This document shows, piece after piece, positions 20,003 through 30,003 of a DNA stretch of 64,000 nt. The DNA is taken from NCBI RefSeq assembly GCF_001641265.1, contig NW_020167546.1:248001-312000 (forward strand), written 5' to 3'. The position numbers and the translations under genes are program-made. Below the pieces are notes generated by a model. The model worked only from the letters and a program-made list of their open reading frames with translations. It searched no databases and was not told the origin of the DNA. Source of the DNA: Pseudogymnoascus destructans (taxonomy: Eukaryota > Ascomycota > Leotiomycetes > Thelebolales > Thelebolaceae). Numbering within the stretch: the stretch's first letter is position 1; each line of letters opens with the position of its first letter.

Positions 20003-21882
20003 TTGAGTTCCTTTAATGAGAACCTGTCTGAAGAGCCTGTCACTGCTGCACGAATATACTATGTTAATAAAAATACCCTCTACTTAAACCTCTCTTGCAT
20101 GGGAGCAAAGGACGCTCTAAATACTCGACTACTTAAACATAGAGGACATAATAGGATACTCTTAGAGGCGCAAATCAAGGTAGTCTACAAGTATATAGAG
20201 GATTCATATCATGCAGGATATAGAGTGTCAAAACAGATGGTATTTACAGCAATCAGTCATTTACAGTCTATAGAAATACTGTCAAAGCTGCCACCTTCAT
20301 GGCGCTGGTTTCAAGGGTTTATAAAGGCACATCTAGATCTATTTCGAGTTATTAAAACTAAGGCAATTGCTCGAGTGCATGTCACTTCTCACAACATATC
20401 TACAGTCACAAACTGGTTAGCAGAGTACTTAGCTTGGTGTAGTTAGCATAATATCCAGCTATATGATATTTACAACTTTGATGATACGGATTCCGAGTAG
20501 TAGTAGCACTAGGAGAAGAGGTGGTTGTTTTAGCATATATCACAGAAGTTTGTACAGTTTATTATTCAAGATGCTTTAAGCTTACTTATTTAAGATTATG
20601 TTCCTATGGCTGAAAACTGCAAATCTGTCATAGTTATTGAGTCTATCTATGCTATTGAAAAAGAGTATCCACTTGTGATTATTATACAAGGACACTAGCA
20701 TATAGAGTCTTGGTATCATAAAAAATTAAATGGTGACAAATTAGTCTTGCTTTTAGATTTAGGATATACAAACAGCAAGCTTACGATGATATTTTTAGAG
20801 CACATTATAAAGCATACAGATGCTAGCCCTAATAAACTAATGAAAGTGCTTCTTATAGACAGCTATATAAGCCATACAACTCTAGAGTTTGTCTTATGGG
20901 CTATAGAGATGAATATTCATCCATATCTGTGATGCAACCTCTTAATGTTGGTGTTTTCCAACCATATAAACACTAGCATAAGAAAGCAGTTTAACATGTA
21001 ATACAGAGCTTAGATATTAATTACAATATAGCCTCATTCTTCTGCGATTTATTAGAGATTCGCAAGAACACATTTAAAAAGGGAACCATTATAGGAGCCT
21101 TTCGCAACTCTAGAATGTGGCCAATCAACTCCTAAGAAGCTTTGAAGAAAATGAGGGTATATGCTCCTCTTGAGCATCAAGAAGACTGTTAAGAAATTCC
21201 AAGAACACTAACGAAATTTATACATTTAGAGCTTAAACTTCAACACTAGCAAGCTCGAATACCAGATCTACTGTCTACTCCATCAGCTCTAGAGTGGAAT
21301 TCCTAGGCACGTGGTACTAAAAATATGCTTGCATACAGAGAGCTTGTAGTCCTACAGCATGATTTACTATCTATAAAGGTTGCAAATCAATACAAGGCTA
21401 AGATCCGAAGTCGCTCTGTTCTTTAGACAACTAGTGGTCGGTTAACAGCAAGAGACGCATAGAAAAAGAAAGAAGACAAGGCTAAAAAACATAAGGAATC
21501 ACAGGAGCAGACTGCAAATTATAGGTCTTGGATTGTAGTGAGCAAAGTCAAGAAGGCAATCTATAAACGTGGAGTAGAAGCACGCAAAGCTAAGCAGGCA
21601 AGAAAGAGTTAAGTTAGCATTCTGTTAAAGGCAAATAAGGAGGTTCCTCGTGATTTACTTGAGCCAATGCAAAACCTAGAGAAATTAGCTCAAGAATCAG
21701 AGCTCTAAGAAGAAGCTACCTCCTATCTAATTTCAACAATGGGCTATTTAGAGTCGCAAGTAGATGAAGATGAGGATACTGGTTTTATTAGATTCAGTGG
21801 GTTAGATGTGGAGGAGAGCGATAGCTTTTTTGTAGACCATGAGCTTGATCTTGAGGACAATTTAGATCCTGGTTTATTTTGA
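20003..21882 (+). pseudogene. P3 transposase relic with many TAG/TAA stops
   Basis: 20003-20446 is open and encodes the DNA-binding part (ARIYYVNKNTLYLNL...WRWFQGFIKAH). YNFDDTDS follows at about 20470, after a TAG. LLIDSYISHTTLEF at about 20850 is the second catalytic region. The third is shattered near 20935. The C-terminal part to TGA at 21882 is basic, then acidic. Many stops fit CAG-to-TAG or CAA-to-TAA changes. The copy is long dead and older than P1, P2 and P4. Confidence 0.8.
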
Positions 21883-21978
21883 CGTTAGGAATAGCTCATC
21901 ATTTACAGTCAAAAAGTCATGGTACATTTATTACGATGGTGGTTGTATTGGAATCTATATACCAATACTATCTGGCGG

Positions 21979-22157
21979 TGTGCAACTTGCTTTCCGTGTG
22001 CAACTTGCTTTCCGTGTGCAACTTGCTTTCCGTGTGCAACTTGCTTTCCGTGTGCAACTTGCTTTCCGTGTGCAACTTGCTTTCCGTGTGCAACTTGCTT
22101 TCCGTGTGCAACTTGCTTTCCGTGTGCAACTTGCTTTCCGTGTGCAACTTGCTTTCG
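21979..22157. repeat. Ten-copy 18-bp tandem repeat in the P3 right end
   Basis: The unit TGTGCAACTTGCTTTCCG is repeated ten times almost without variation. Its reverse complement occurs twice at the left end (19850-19882). The open frames through it are products of the repeat and are not genes. Confidence 0.95.
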
Positions 22158-22343
22158 CCAACCACCTGCAGGGTGGTCGGTGGTGCGAACACTGACGACG
22201 ATTAACAACCCATCATCATGTCCCCTATAGGCGCTAGAACCACCATGCTGTCCCGTATCTGTTAGTGCATTAATCCTATAATTTAGCATCTCGTTTCGCC
22301 CTATCACCCCCACTCAGGTCTATATCCGAGACCGAGAACTAAC

Positions 22344-22925
22344 TTACGCGCCCGGGCTCCTAGCCTCGAGTTCCTTCCTCCCCTTGCGCCATAGTCCGCG
22401 CTTCAGTTCGGCAACCTCAGCCTCTAGCTAGGATGCAGCGCTCGAGGCGCTGCGGGACTTCCGTCTCGATGTCATCGACGCCGTCGTCGTCGCCGCGGTT
22501 TGCTACCTTAGCGGCTGCGAGCTTTGTGCGTAGGTCCGCGGCGTCGCTGCCTTGTCGCGCTCGCGCTTAAGTGTCTAGCTGCGAGCGTCGTGCTCCTTGT
22601 GGAGAGTCGTGAGGGTGGTGATTTTCTTTTCTAGTGCCTCAACTTTCTTCTCTAGGTCAACTACGCGAGTCTTTGCGTCCTCGGCTTCGCGCTGGAGGGT
22701 GCGGAGTTTAGCGGACACCTCCCGCACGCGCCCGCCCAAGCTCCCACACCCCTGCCAGCCACTGGCCGCGGGACTCGAGCAACCAGCCACCCTAGCAAGA
22801 ACGACCCCAACTGAACTGAACTGGTGCTCAACCCCGCCTTCCCTCCCAATTGCACCACCCACCACCACCAAACAACACCCCAAAATAACACCACCCACGC
22901 ACGCAACCGCGATCAAAAAGGACAC
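22344..22925 (-). pseudogene. Coiled-coil protein gene, inactivated
   Basis: 22925-22575 encodes a hydrophobic N-terminal stretch (FLIAVACVGGVILGCCLVVV, starting at GTG). A heptad-like coiled coil follows (LEKKVEALEKKITTLTTLHK). A TAG ends the frame at 22575. The same strand continues to read as protein: TLKRERDKAA, then after a shift DLRTKLAAAKVANRG. After another in-frame TAG near 22430 comes LEAEVAELKRGLWRKGRKEL, ending at TAA 22344. Both TAG codons sit where CAG would extend the protein. An upstream ATG pair near 23008 is in another frame, so the true start and any 5' intron are unclear. I cannot name the family. Confidence 0.5.
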
Positions 22926-23014
22926 CTTCCTCGCGCCCCAACGTCATCATGCAATAGCATAACAGCAGCGACTCCCATCTCCCAGTTCGCACACACTGCA
23001 CCATACAGCCCGCC
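22926..23014. promoter_or_regulatory. Short divergent promoter region
   Basis: Only about 89 bp separate the start of the minus-strand coiled-coil frame from ATG at 23015 on the plus strand. Both genes would need overlapping promoters, or transcription may start inside the neighbouring coding sequence. No TATA box is obvious. Confidence 0.3.
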
Positions 23015-23725
23015 ATGACATCACCCCCTCACCCCAGGCCCCCATCGCTCTCCCTCCATCTGGCCGACACAGCGCTGAAACCGCTTCTTTCAACGGCGGC
23101 GCCGCCTTCTTCTCAGGCCAAGAACCTCCGCGCCCTTACCACTGCTGCATTGAGTGCACATACATCAGCTTCGAGGCTGGAGCTGGGGTACCCGGTGCAT
23201 ATCCTCGTTGAGACAAAGGATGGCGGGCCAGTGGCGATGCATGCGTTCCTCGACCCGGAGGCGAAGCGGGGGGAGACGCTGAAAAATACGGCGTTGCTGG
23301 ATGTACATTCTGTGGGGGGGGAAGAGCCGCGACTGCGGAGCTCGAGGGGAAGTCCTGAGGCGGCTGGGGAGGAGAGAGGGGAGGGTGGGGAGCTTGGAGA
23401 GGGGCAGGCTCACGAACAAGGGCATGCGGAATTGACAAACGGAGTTGCGGCGATGCAAATTGGTGCACCAGCTGCAGGAGGCTGCGAAGAGGCGGAGGAA
23501 ATCGGGCCACCTCTGGCACCGATGCTGGTTGCGACTGTGGTCGCGGAGTCACATAGTCAGATGAGCGAAGCGCGGAGGGCGGCGAGGCGACTAGAAGGTA
23601 TGGGAAGAGGATTCCAAGAGCAGTGGGTTCGAGAACGGGAGGAGGTGGAGGAGAGCGAGGCTACGCTAGGCGACCACCAAGTCGAAAGGACAGGTACCGG
23701 GAGGGGGAGGGCTCAGTGTAGCTGA
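23015..23725 (+). CDS. Conserved-looking hypothetical protein, 236 residues
   Basis: An open frame starting at ATG in a GC-rich stretch. Residues about 10-90 look folded (LSLHLADTALKPLLSTAAPP, then LELGYPVHILVETKDGGPVA and MHAFLDPEAKRGETLKNTALL). A Gly/Glu-rich low-complexity linker follows, then APMLVATVVAESHSQMSEAR and a helical, charged C-terminus. The pattern of a small alpha/beta domain with a C-terminal helix distantly recalls roadblock/LC7-type (LAMTOR/Ego) proteins; this is a guess from shape alone. No stop is seen. It lies head to head with the dead coiled-coil gene and may still be functional. Confidence 0.5.
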   Translation: MTSPPHPRPPSLSLHLADTALKPLLSTAAPPSSQAKNLRALTTAALSAHTSASRLELGYPVHILVETKDGGPVAMHAFLDPEAKRGETLKNTALLDVHSVGGEEPRLRSSRGSPEAAGEERGEGGELGEGQAHEQGHAELTNGVAAMQIGAPAAGGCEEAEEIGPPLAPMLVATVVAESHSQMSEARRAARRLEGMGRGFQEQWVREREEVEESEATLGDHQVERTGTGRGRAQCS

Positions 23726-24145
23726 GACGATAAAAGAAGCAACGACGGATCTAATACAAAAAGGAGCGGGTTGCATAAGGGGAAAAAAGGCTGGAAAATA
23801 GGCGGGGAAATACAGCACCGACTTCAGCCACGGCGCATCACGACCAACATATTGTAAAGCGGTGCCTAACTTTTCTTTACTCCCGGCATAAAGGCATTCC
23901 TTGCGAGGTCGAGGATGTGAGGCGTTCCAAAAACTCATCTCTAGGCTGGGTACATATTTGGGCCTGAAGCACATTGTGCTGCTCTTGGGTACGAGCCGAT
24001 TATCTGTACATAGCAAAAAGCGTGAACATTGGCTGTCCATAATGAAGACTCCATGAATATTGTTGACGGTGACTCTCAAATTAAAAAATAAGAGAATTAT
24101 ATCTATAAATATTTAGAAGGGGGAGAGTATCATAGGCTCGTCAAA
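23726..24145. other. Intergenic sequence without a supported gene
   Basis: Mixed composition; an AT-rich patch lies at about 24080-24120. A minus-strand frame exists but has no recognisable domain. It could include the 3' UTR of the preceding gene. Confidence 0.4.
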
Positions 24146-24480
24146 ATCTTCGGTGTTTAATCGTCGGAACCGACCTTACCGGCGCGCCACGTATTCGTGG
24201 AGGGGTCCGAGGACGGTCTGGGGATCACCAGCCATTTTGGCCGGTCATCCCACGGTCAGTTGGCCCGTGCACCGGTCCGAAGACCGTCCAAAATCCGGGA
24301 TCAGGCTTCAACCCATACGGTTGAAGCTGTAGAACAGTAGATATAAAATAAACAGTAGTATGACAGTGAAATAAGCCCACTGTTTTTAATCCTAGGACCG
24401 TTGTTGTGATATTGCCGTCGCCGGCCAAACTATCGTCACGAATCCATGACGGCGACGGCTAATACTGACCGAAAGCACTC
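24146..24480. repeat. Foldback-rich, possibly MITE-like segment
   Basis: Two nested perfect 9-bp inverted pairs occur: GGACGGTCT at 24211-24219 with AGACCGTCC at 24281-24289, and CCGTCGCCG at 24415-24423 with CGGCGACGG at 24450-24458. The outer parts (TTCGGTGTTTAATCGTCGG at the left and the complement of TTCGGTCAGTATTAGCCGTCG at the right) look weakly inverted. No clear target duplication is seen. Confidence 0.3.
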
Positions 24481-24510
24481 GCTCCTTGGTCCTGACACTG
24501 TCGGTGTGGA

Positions 24511-25039
24511 GTGAGGACGGTATTATCACCATCCCCAGGGCGAGACCAAGGGCAGGCGTTTCTGGTTTCCTCGAATGGAACCATTGCGGCCATGGATGAG
24601 GCTATGAGCGGTCCTGGGACCAAGAGTTGGAGCGGCGGCAAGGAAGCCGCAAGAGTTGAAAGGTACGCCGGCCAAGCAAGAAAGGCAAAGAGGAACTGAA
24701 GAATGGCAGATGAAACGGCGAAGGAAATGACAGAGGCAAATGGTGGTGGAAATGACAGAGAAAACGCCGAAGGAATCGATGATAGAAGCGGTGATGTAAG
24801 CGGTGATCGAAACGGCAAAGGACATGGCGAAGGAAACGGCGAAGGAAACGGCGAAGAAGACCGGGAGAGGAAAGCGAGCGAGGAAATTGAGAAATGAGGC
24901 CAAGATTCCAAGGGCAGATAGCCTAATAGACACACAGCTATCTGTCATTTGGATCTGTAGAGCTCTTGGGGCCCGGGAAGCCTTCCTTCAGCGGCAGGAT
25001 AGATCAGCGACGGCATGGGCTGGAGCACTAAGAGTATGA
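24511..25039 (+). other. Repeat-rich open stretch of doubtful coding status
   Basis: 24511-24699 (FLVSSNGTIAAMDEAMSG), 24703-24897 and 24803-25039 are open in different frames. The last encodes AKDMAKETAKETAKKT, which resembles the repeated Ala/Lys/Glu/Thr pattern of LEA-like proteins. It arises from a 12-bp repeat, GGCGAAGGAAAC, that would give other low-complexity peptides in any frame. No domain is recognised. 25040-25355 holds nothing convincing. Confidence 0.25.
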
Positions 25040-25355
25040 TCATTTTGATCACGGCAGCCACGCAAGCTGCGGAGGAACACAAAAGAGAGGCGGCAGGCAC
25101 AGGAAAGCAGGTGTCAAATAAGGCATGGGAATCAAGCTTCATTGCGTATTATTTCTATCATATAGCCAGTATTCATGCCAGATCTAGCTTCAAACAGCGC
25201 CATCATGATCTGTAGCCATGCCCAGCACGACAGCAAACATGCCTCAACCCAAGATACCCAGCCAGAACACCCAGCCCAGAACAGCAAAGTCCAAAAACGT
25301 TCCATCGAGGAGGTCAGTAACATGATTTTAACTTCCCAGCCCAAGCCACAAACAG

Positions 25356-26066
25356 TGTCATACTGACATTCGTTGCACTCAGTTTGCTATCAAACTCAAG
25401 ACCAAACTTAGAAATCTCCTCCTCAAACCTACAAGTCACCATACACATCTTCGCGTATCACACCAACAACAAGAGCAATACTACTCAACGATTGCTGCAA
25501 ACTCTTCTACTACATCTGTTTAGCTACATACATCACGGCATATCATTTGGACACTCATTGAACAAGTTATTAAAGAAAGTCTCCTCCTTAAGGGGGTGGG
25601 CCAATACTACCACATGGCATATCTCTACCAACAGAGGCCTAGGAACATGAATAATAGCTCCAAAAGCTTCTACAACCCTCTATGATTCATTACATGTCAT
25701 CGCTCCTTAGTTAAGTTATGAAATATTTGTCTATAGGGGTACTATGATGGTTAAGTTATGAAATATTTGTCTATAGGGGTACTCTGACCTTGGACCTCCT
25801 TTCACTTACTATAGGCTAGGAACCTAGGAGATGGTTCTATGAGATTCTCTTACGTTGACCAGAGATACCAAGCCTCGTTAGTCATGGAAAGTCTCACTTA
25901 CTATAGGCTAGGAACCTAGGAGATGGTTCTATGAGATTCTCTTACGTTGACCAGAGATACCAAGCCTCGTTAGTCATGGAAAGTCATGGAAAATGAGAGA
26001 ACTACACTCCTTTGGCATAAATAGGATTGCCCTTTCCTGAAGAAAGGGCAAGCAGACAATACAGTT
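25356..26066 (+). repeat. Truncated V-type LTR with internal duplications
   Basis: Starts TGTCATACTGACATTCG like the 5' LTR at 30570 and follows it until about 26066, where similarity is lost; the last quarter is missing. Two local duplications are inside: a unit around AAATATTTGTCTATAGGGG (near 25710-25790) and a unit of about 90 bp around CTATAGGCTAGGAACC (25805-25985). Confidence 0.82.
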
Positions 26067-26183
26067 AGAAAGTACACCAGCTGTTTGTGTGAAAGCTGCA
26101 TTATATTTATGAATATATTTAACAGCCTGTATAGTACTACATACTTTAATGTTCATATGACAACAATATTTCTAAAGTAGATA

Positions 26184-28043
26184 ACGTACATGTATAGCGA
26201 AAGTGCCAAACAAGCGAAAGCGCCAAAATTATCTACCCTCATGACAAACATTGCGATAAATCTACCACAACATTAGAAATCAATTGAAACTACTCGGAGT
26301 CCTCTTCCTCAGAGGTGTCTATTACAATCTGACACGTGCGCGCATTGTGCCCAGTCTCACCACACTTGCCACAGTGACGGGCACGGGTTTCTTCCCTTGG
26401 CTTCCGACCACGGCTTGCCCTTATTTCCTGCTCTACCTGCTGCACAACATCCCTCTCATCCTGTAGCTCTTGCGCCCCTTGTTGATTAAGTGATCCTCCT
26501 TGCTGTAGTCGTGTTTTCCTAGCTCTCCGGCGCTTGCTTAGTACTTCATTTGCCTGTCGTAGGTTTTGGTTCTCTCCCTTTAGCAGTGCTAATTGATGCA
26601 TTATTTGCGATGCACCCTTTGTAAACTGGTCAACAGCTGCATAGATTGAGGTTGGAGAGCTATTTTGATGGCGTGAAATCCGAGTTTTAATAAATGTAGA
26701 CTGTGACATAGCTTCAATTGGGTTGTTTGGTGTCTGAGAAACCCAAGGTTGAGCAGTACCTGGGCGGGAGCTTGGAGGCGTTGGTGTCCTTAACTTAAGA
26801 TCAAGTGTAGATATCACTCTCTCAGGGTCAAATGGAAGAAGCCCTGCCCCTCGGAACCCGCCTCGAATGTTACTTTCCGTCATTGTAGTGTTAAATGCAG
26901 CGTGGAAGGCAGGAAAGAAGTCATCCTTTGTAATATGAGAAATATGAGCCTGCATCATATCTTCAATTTGCCGACCATAGGCCTGCTTTAACGGGCCGAA
27001 ACAGCCAACATCAAGTGGCTGGAGTAGATGAGAAGAGTGAGCAGGCATACAAAGCGTAATAATGTTGTGTTCCTTGCAGTACTCCTCAAACTCATCTGAG
27101 TGGTGGCTCTCATGACCATCAAGGACTAACAAGCGATAACCACCAACACTCCGGGCCTTTGTATGCTTCTCAAAGTGCTGAATCCAATCCATGCCTCTCT
27201 CGTTTGTAGTCCAGCCATTTTCAGTAACAGAAATCACCCAATCGCTTGAAAATCCACTATTCTCATACCAAGATGTAAGGTGGTTTTTGCCTGCAACAAT
27301 GATAAATGGTGGTACTGCCCAACCTTGAGAACTAACGCCTTGGATTACTGTAACCCATTCCCGATTACCAGGCTGTACCTTCTTTGCTTTTGCCCGCCCG
27401 TCTGAGCTTGTTACAACCATAGCAGTTGAGATAACGCCCATCATAAACCCAGTCTCATCAAAGTTGTAGATATCTGCTTCATCGATACCATATTTCGCAA
27501 TTGTGTTACGCACAAGCTCAAACCAGCCATTAATAACTTCTGGATCTTCGCACTTAGCCCTCTGGTAGTCGTATTTGCGCTGAAAGCGTGTCTGGAGCTC
27601 TACACGCCGCTTAACAAAGTTTGAAGCCCAACGCGACCCAACGCGTGACGCGTCGCGTGTTGCAAGTAGTCGACTTGCCATATCTTCAACAACAGACAGC
27701 CGAGGAGGAAACCCTTTGGCAGCTAGGTCGAGTATATACTGAACAAGGACGGACTCCTCTAGGTTAGTTAATTTCCGTGAGTTGGCTTGGATATCGCGTC
27801 GTGAAGGTACACCTTCTAGACGACGACCTAGCTTGCGGTGGTCCACAGAATAGATCCTAGCAGCAACTCGAAGGCGTAACTTTGGGTCGCTTTGCATAGC
27901 CTGGATAGCTAGCACTAATTGGCTTTCATCGTTTTTATGGGGCATGTTTTGTTGTTGAGGAATTTAACATTTAGTTGGGGGGTTTGGTCACCGCATCATT
28001 TTGGCGCTTTCGCTTGTTTGGCGCTTTCGCTATACATGTACGT
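26184..28043 (-). mobile_element. Complete Fot1/pogo-type transposon P4
   Basis: Inverted repeats of about 45 bp start ACGTACATGTATAGCG at both ends and are flanked by TA (26182-26183 and 28044-28045). Each repeat holds two direct copies of GCGAAAGYGCCAAA. Length 1860 bp. The transposase inside is a single open frame, so this copy may still be active or could mobilise P2-like ends. Confidence 0.95.
26290..27945 (-). CDS. Pogo-type DD35D transposase, intact
   Basis: 551 residues in one frame. Residues 1-125 form the CENP-B/pogo-like DNA-binding part (VAARIYSVDHRKLGRRLEG, then GSRWASNFVKR). Catalytic Asp residues are D163 (YNFDETGFMMG), D276 (LLVLDGHESHHS) and D312 (LLQPLDVGCFGP). The spacing of 35 residues between the last two gives the DD35D signature of Fot1/pogo. 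A basic KRRRARKTR segment near residue 465 may be a nuclear signal. A C-terminal CCHC knuckle, CGKCGETGHNARTC, lies at about 525-538, followed by an acidic tail. The protein would cut and paste the element at TA sites. Confidence 0.95.
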   Translation of the reverse strand: MPHKNDESQLVLAIQAMQSDPKLRLRVAARIYSVDHRKLGRRLEGVPSRRDIQANSRKLTNLEESVLVQYILDLAAKGFPPRLSVVEDMASRLLATRDASRVGSRWASNFVKRRVELQTRFQRKYDYQRAKCEDPEVINGWFELVRNTIAKYGIDEADIYNFDETGFMMGVISTAMVVTSSDGRAKAKKVQPGNREWVTVIQGVSSQGWAVPPFIIVAGKNHLTSWYENSGFSSDWVISVTENGWTTNERGMDWIQHFEKHTKARSVGGYRLLVLDGHESHHSDEFEEYCKEHNIITLCMPAHSSHLLQPLDVGCFGPLKQAYGRQIEDMMQAHISHITKDDFFPAFHAAFNTTMTESNIRGGFRGAGLLPFDPERVISTLDLKLRTPTPPSSRPGTAQPWVSQTPNNPIEAMSQSTFIKTRISRHQNSSPTSIYAAVDQFTKGASQIMHQLALLKGENQNLRQANEVLSKRRRARKTRLQQGGSLNQQGAQELQDERDVVQQVEQEIRASRGRKPREETRARHCGKCGETGHNARTCQIVIDTSEEEDSE

Positions 28044-28045
28044 TA

Positions 28046-29265
28046 TAGGTTGTATAGAACTAACTACTAGTTATTATAGACAATGTTTTTAGTCCATAAG
28101 CCTAGCTATAGGACTGTAAACGTCCAGCCATCATTACAACACCTATATTAAGGGTATCCCTTCTTAGTAACAATAGTAGCAGGTGTAAATGGCTTTAGGA
28201 ACTGTTTCATACATCATAGCAGTGATGTAGGTGATTTACAGGCCATACACAGTGCCTATAAATGATCATCTCTACATGGCCTATAGGTCATTATGGAAAT
28301 TATCACATCTATAAGCTCACCTATAACATCCTAAGCTGGATCTAGGAGCTCTGCGTAGACCACCTCATTAATTAGGGACGGAATGTTAAATTAGAACCCC
28401 TAAATGAAGAGTGATAGGTGCATATATAGTAGGCCCCATTTATAATACTTAATAGTATATACGTGGCTGACATACTGCCTAAGCACACCATCCTTAAGGT
28501 CTGTAAGTAGGCTATAGACCTTTAGGTGGAATACTTAGGCAATAAGACCTGGCTGATCCATAGCTTGCGAACCTAGAAACAGTGCATTTGTAACATCTAG
28601 CCATTTCAGATGAGCCATAAAGGTGACAAAAAATATAGGCTTTCTAAAGTGGTGTATAATAGCCATCAAATCCTAATAAAGGCGCTACATTACACAATCA
28701 CTACCTATAAAGCTTGAAGATAATACAACACCATGGCCGAGACTATCCATACCAATGTCGTCGCAAGAGATAGTGTCAGCTAAGCCACTATATACATCTA
28801 AACAGGTGGATTTTTAGTTGTTATAGAGCCAACTTAGGGCTGTAGATTGCAAATCACCAAAATATCAACTGCAAACTGCTAAAAGAGGTGCCTAGCATAG
28901 TGTAGAGTATTAAAACACTCGTTATAGGTGAACATGTAGAAGCAGTAGAATGGTCTTTGCTCTAGCTGCTGTTGCTACTATAGACCATTATTCTCCTATA
29001 AGGTAAGACCCTAATGCCGCCTATATTCACTAAAGACAAATAAGAGCATGTAGTAGAGTGGCATATAAGAGGCATGTGTAACATGAACCTTTAATAGCTG
29101 CTGCTGCCCGTTTGAAGTGTTATAGAAGGCTCATACTAAGTCTTGTAGACTAGAATATCCTACTTCGTCTAGAATAACAGCTGCAATCTCATCACTTGTT
29201 AGTAGGTTCTTGTGGCACTTATTAGCACCACTCTTAACTATAAGACACATCTATAGGTTGAGTAT
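28046..29265. other. AT-rich degenerate region, no gene seen
   Basis: About 1.2 kb dense in TA dinucleotides (many CTATAGG) and stops in all frames. The texture matches RIP-decayed repeats elsewhere here, but no protein family or terminal repeat could be recognised. Confidence 0.5.
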
Positions 29266-29269
29266 GACC

Positions 29270-29609
29270 CGTTGTGGACTATTACCATCTAGGACAGCAG
29301 ATATCATGGATATTATGTTATCCATGTTATCCACGGCGATCCATGGAATGTCATGTGATGGATAACATTGGATATCTTGGATATTATGTTATCCATGTTA
29401 TCCATGGATATCCCTTTGGCATGATGCCCTATATAAGTAGATAGTATTTCCTTAGATAGGAGCTTCGTGCTCAACTCAATATAGTATTCTTTACAATACT
29501 GTAATGTGTTACTTGGAAAGCCTTTGTGTTTAATCCCCTGCCTCCTCTGTCAAGTCAACCTTACGCAAGAAACCTCTGTATCTTCTATCGTTTAGAAGTC
29601 AGCGTTACA
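29270..29609 (+). repeat. S-type LTR, right part
   Basis: The 3' half from TATATAAGTAGATAGTATTT (near 29433) to CAGCGTTACA (29609) matches the S LTR ending at 63877. The 5' half contains short repeats of GGATATTATGTTATCC, also present at 37250-37310. No flanking duplication was found. Confidence 0.75.
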
Positions 29610-30003
29610 GTCTTATATATGTAGATAAATGGATTATGGTCTATAAGCAGCTCTAGCAACTAGCTAAGAACTCTAGAATCTGCATCTTCGATTATAACAG
29701 AAGCTTCATGGAAACGGGGTATGGTTGGTTGATTTCCCAAATCTGCCTCGGGCCTCTCAAATGGCCGCATCCTGTATCTTCTATTACGACAGCGGCCAAC
29801 AGCAACCTAAGAGGCGCGAAAACGGTTGACTGGTTCCGTAAATACTGTTGTGCCATCCATAGACTCAGCATGCCCCCCCCCCTAAGTTCCCCAAACAAGG
29901 TTTACCGCGATTATACAACAATCTATACTGCCCTTCCAAATCCTGAACAGGTAGCTGAGACTCTACACTCCTGGCAAAATTAGTTGGACTATCATGGCAA
30001 TAC

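Larger units (their letters stand above)
19808..22202 (+). mobile_element. Old pogo-type transposon P3 with expanded terminal repeat
   Basis: The ends read ATCGTCAGTGTTTGCACC at the left and the complement of ATCGTCGTCAGTGTTCG at the right, each next to TA (19806-19807 and 22203-22204). The inverted repeats extend about 75 bp and include a small palindrome around CCACC...GGTGG. Inside the left end the 18-bp motif GAAAGCAAGTTGCACACG occurs twice; inside the right end it occurs ten times. The plus-strand transposase between is full of stops. Length is about 2.4 kb. Confidence 0.85.

Noticed and set aside
21979..22157. CRISPR-like array of regular repeats
   Set aside because: Units are contiguous with no spacers, and the genome is eukaryotic.
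21909..22313. Long open frames in several phases through the 18-bp repeat
   Set aside because: An 18-bp period keeps every frame open. The peptides are pure repeat and lie in a transposon end.
23136..23552. Minus-strand Pro-rich frame within the 236-residue gene
   Set aside because: Shadow of the plus-strand coding sequence; composition is the complement of a Gly/Glu-rich linker.
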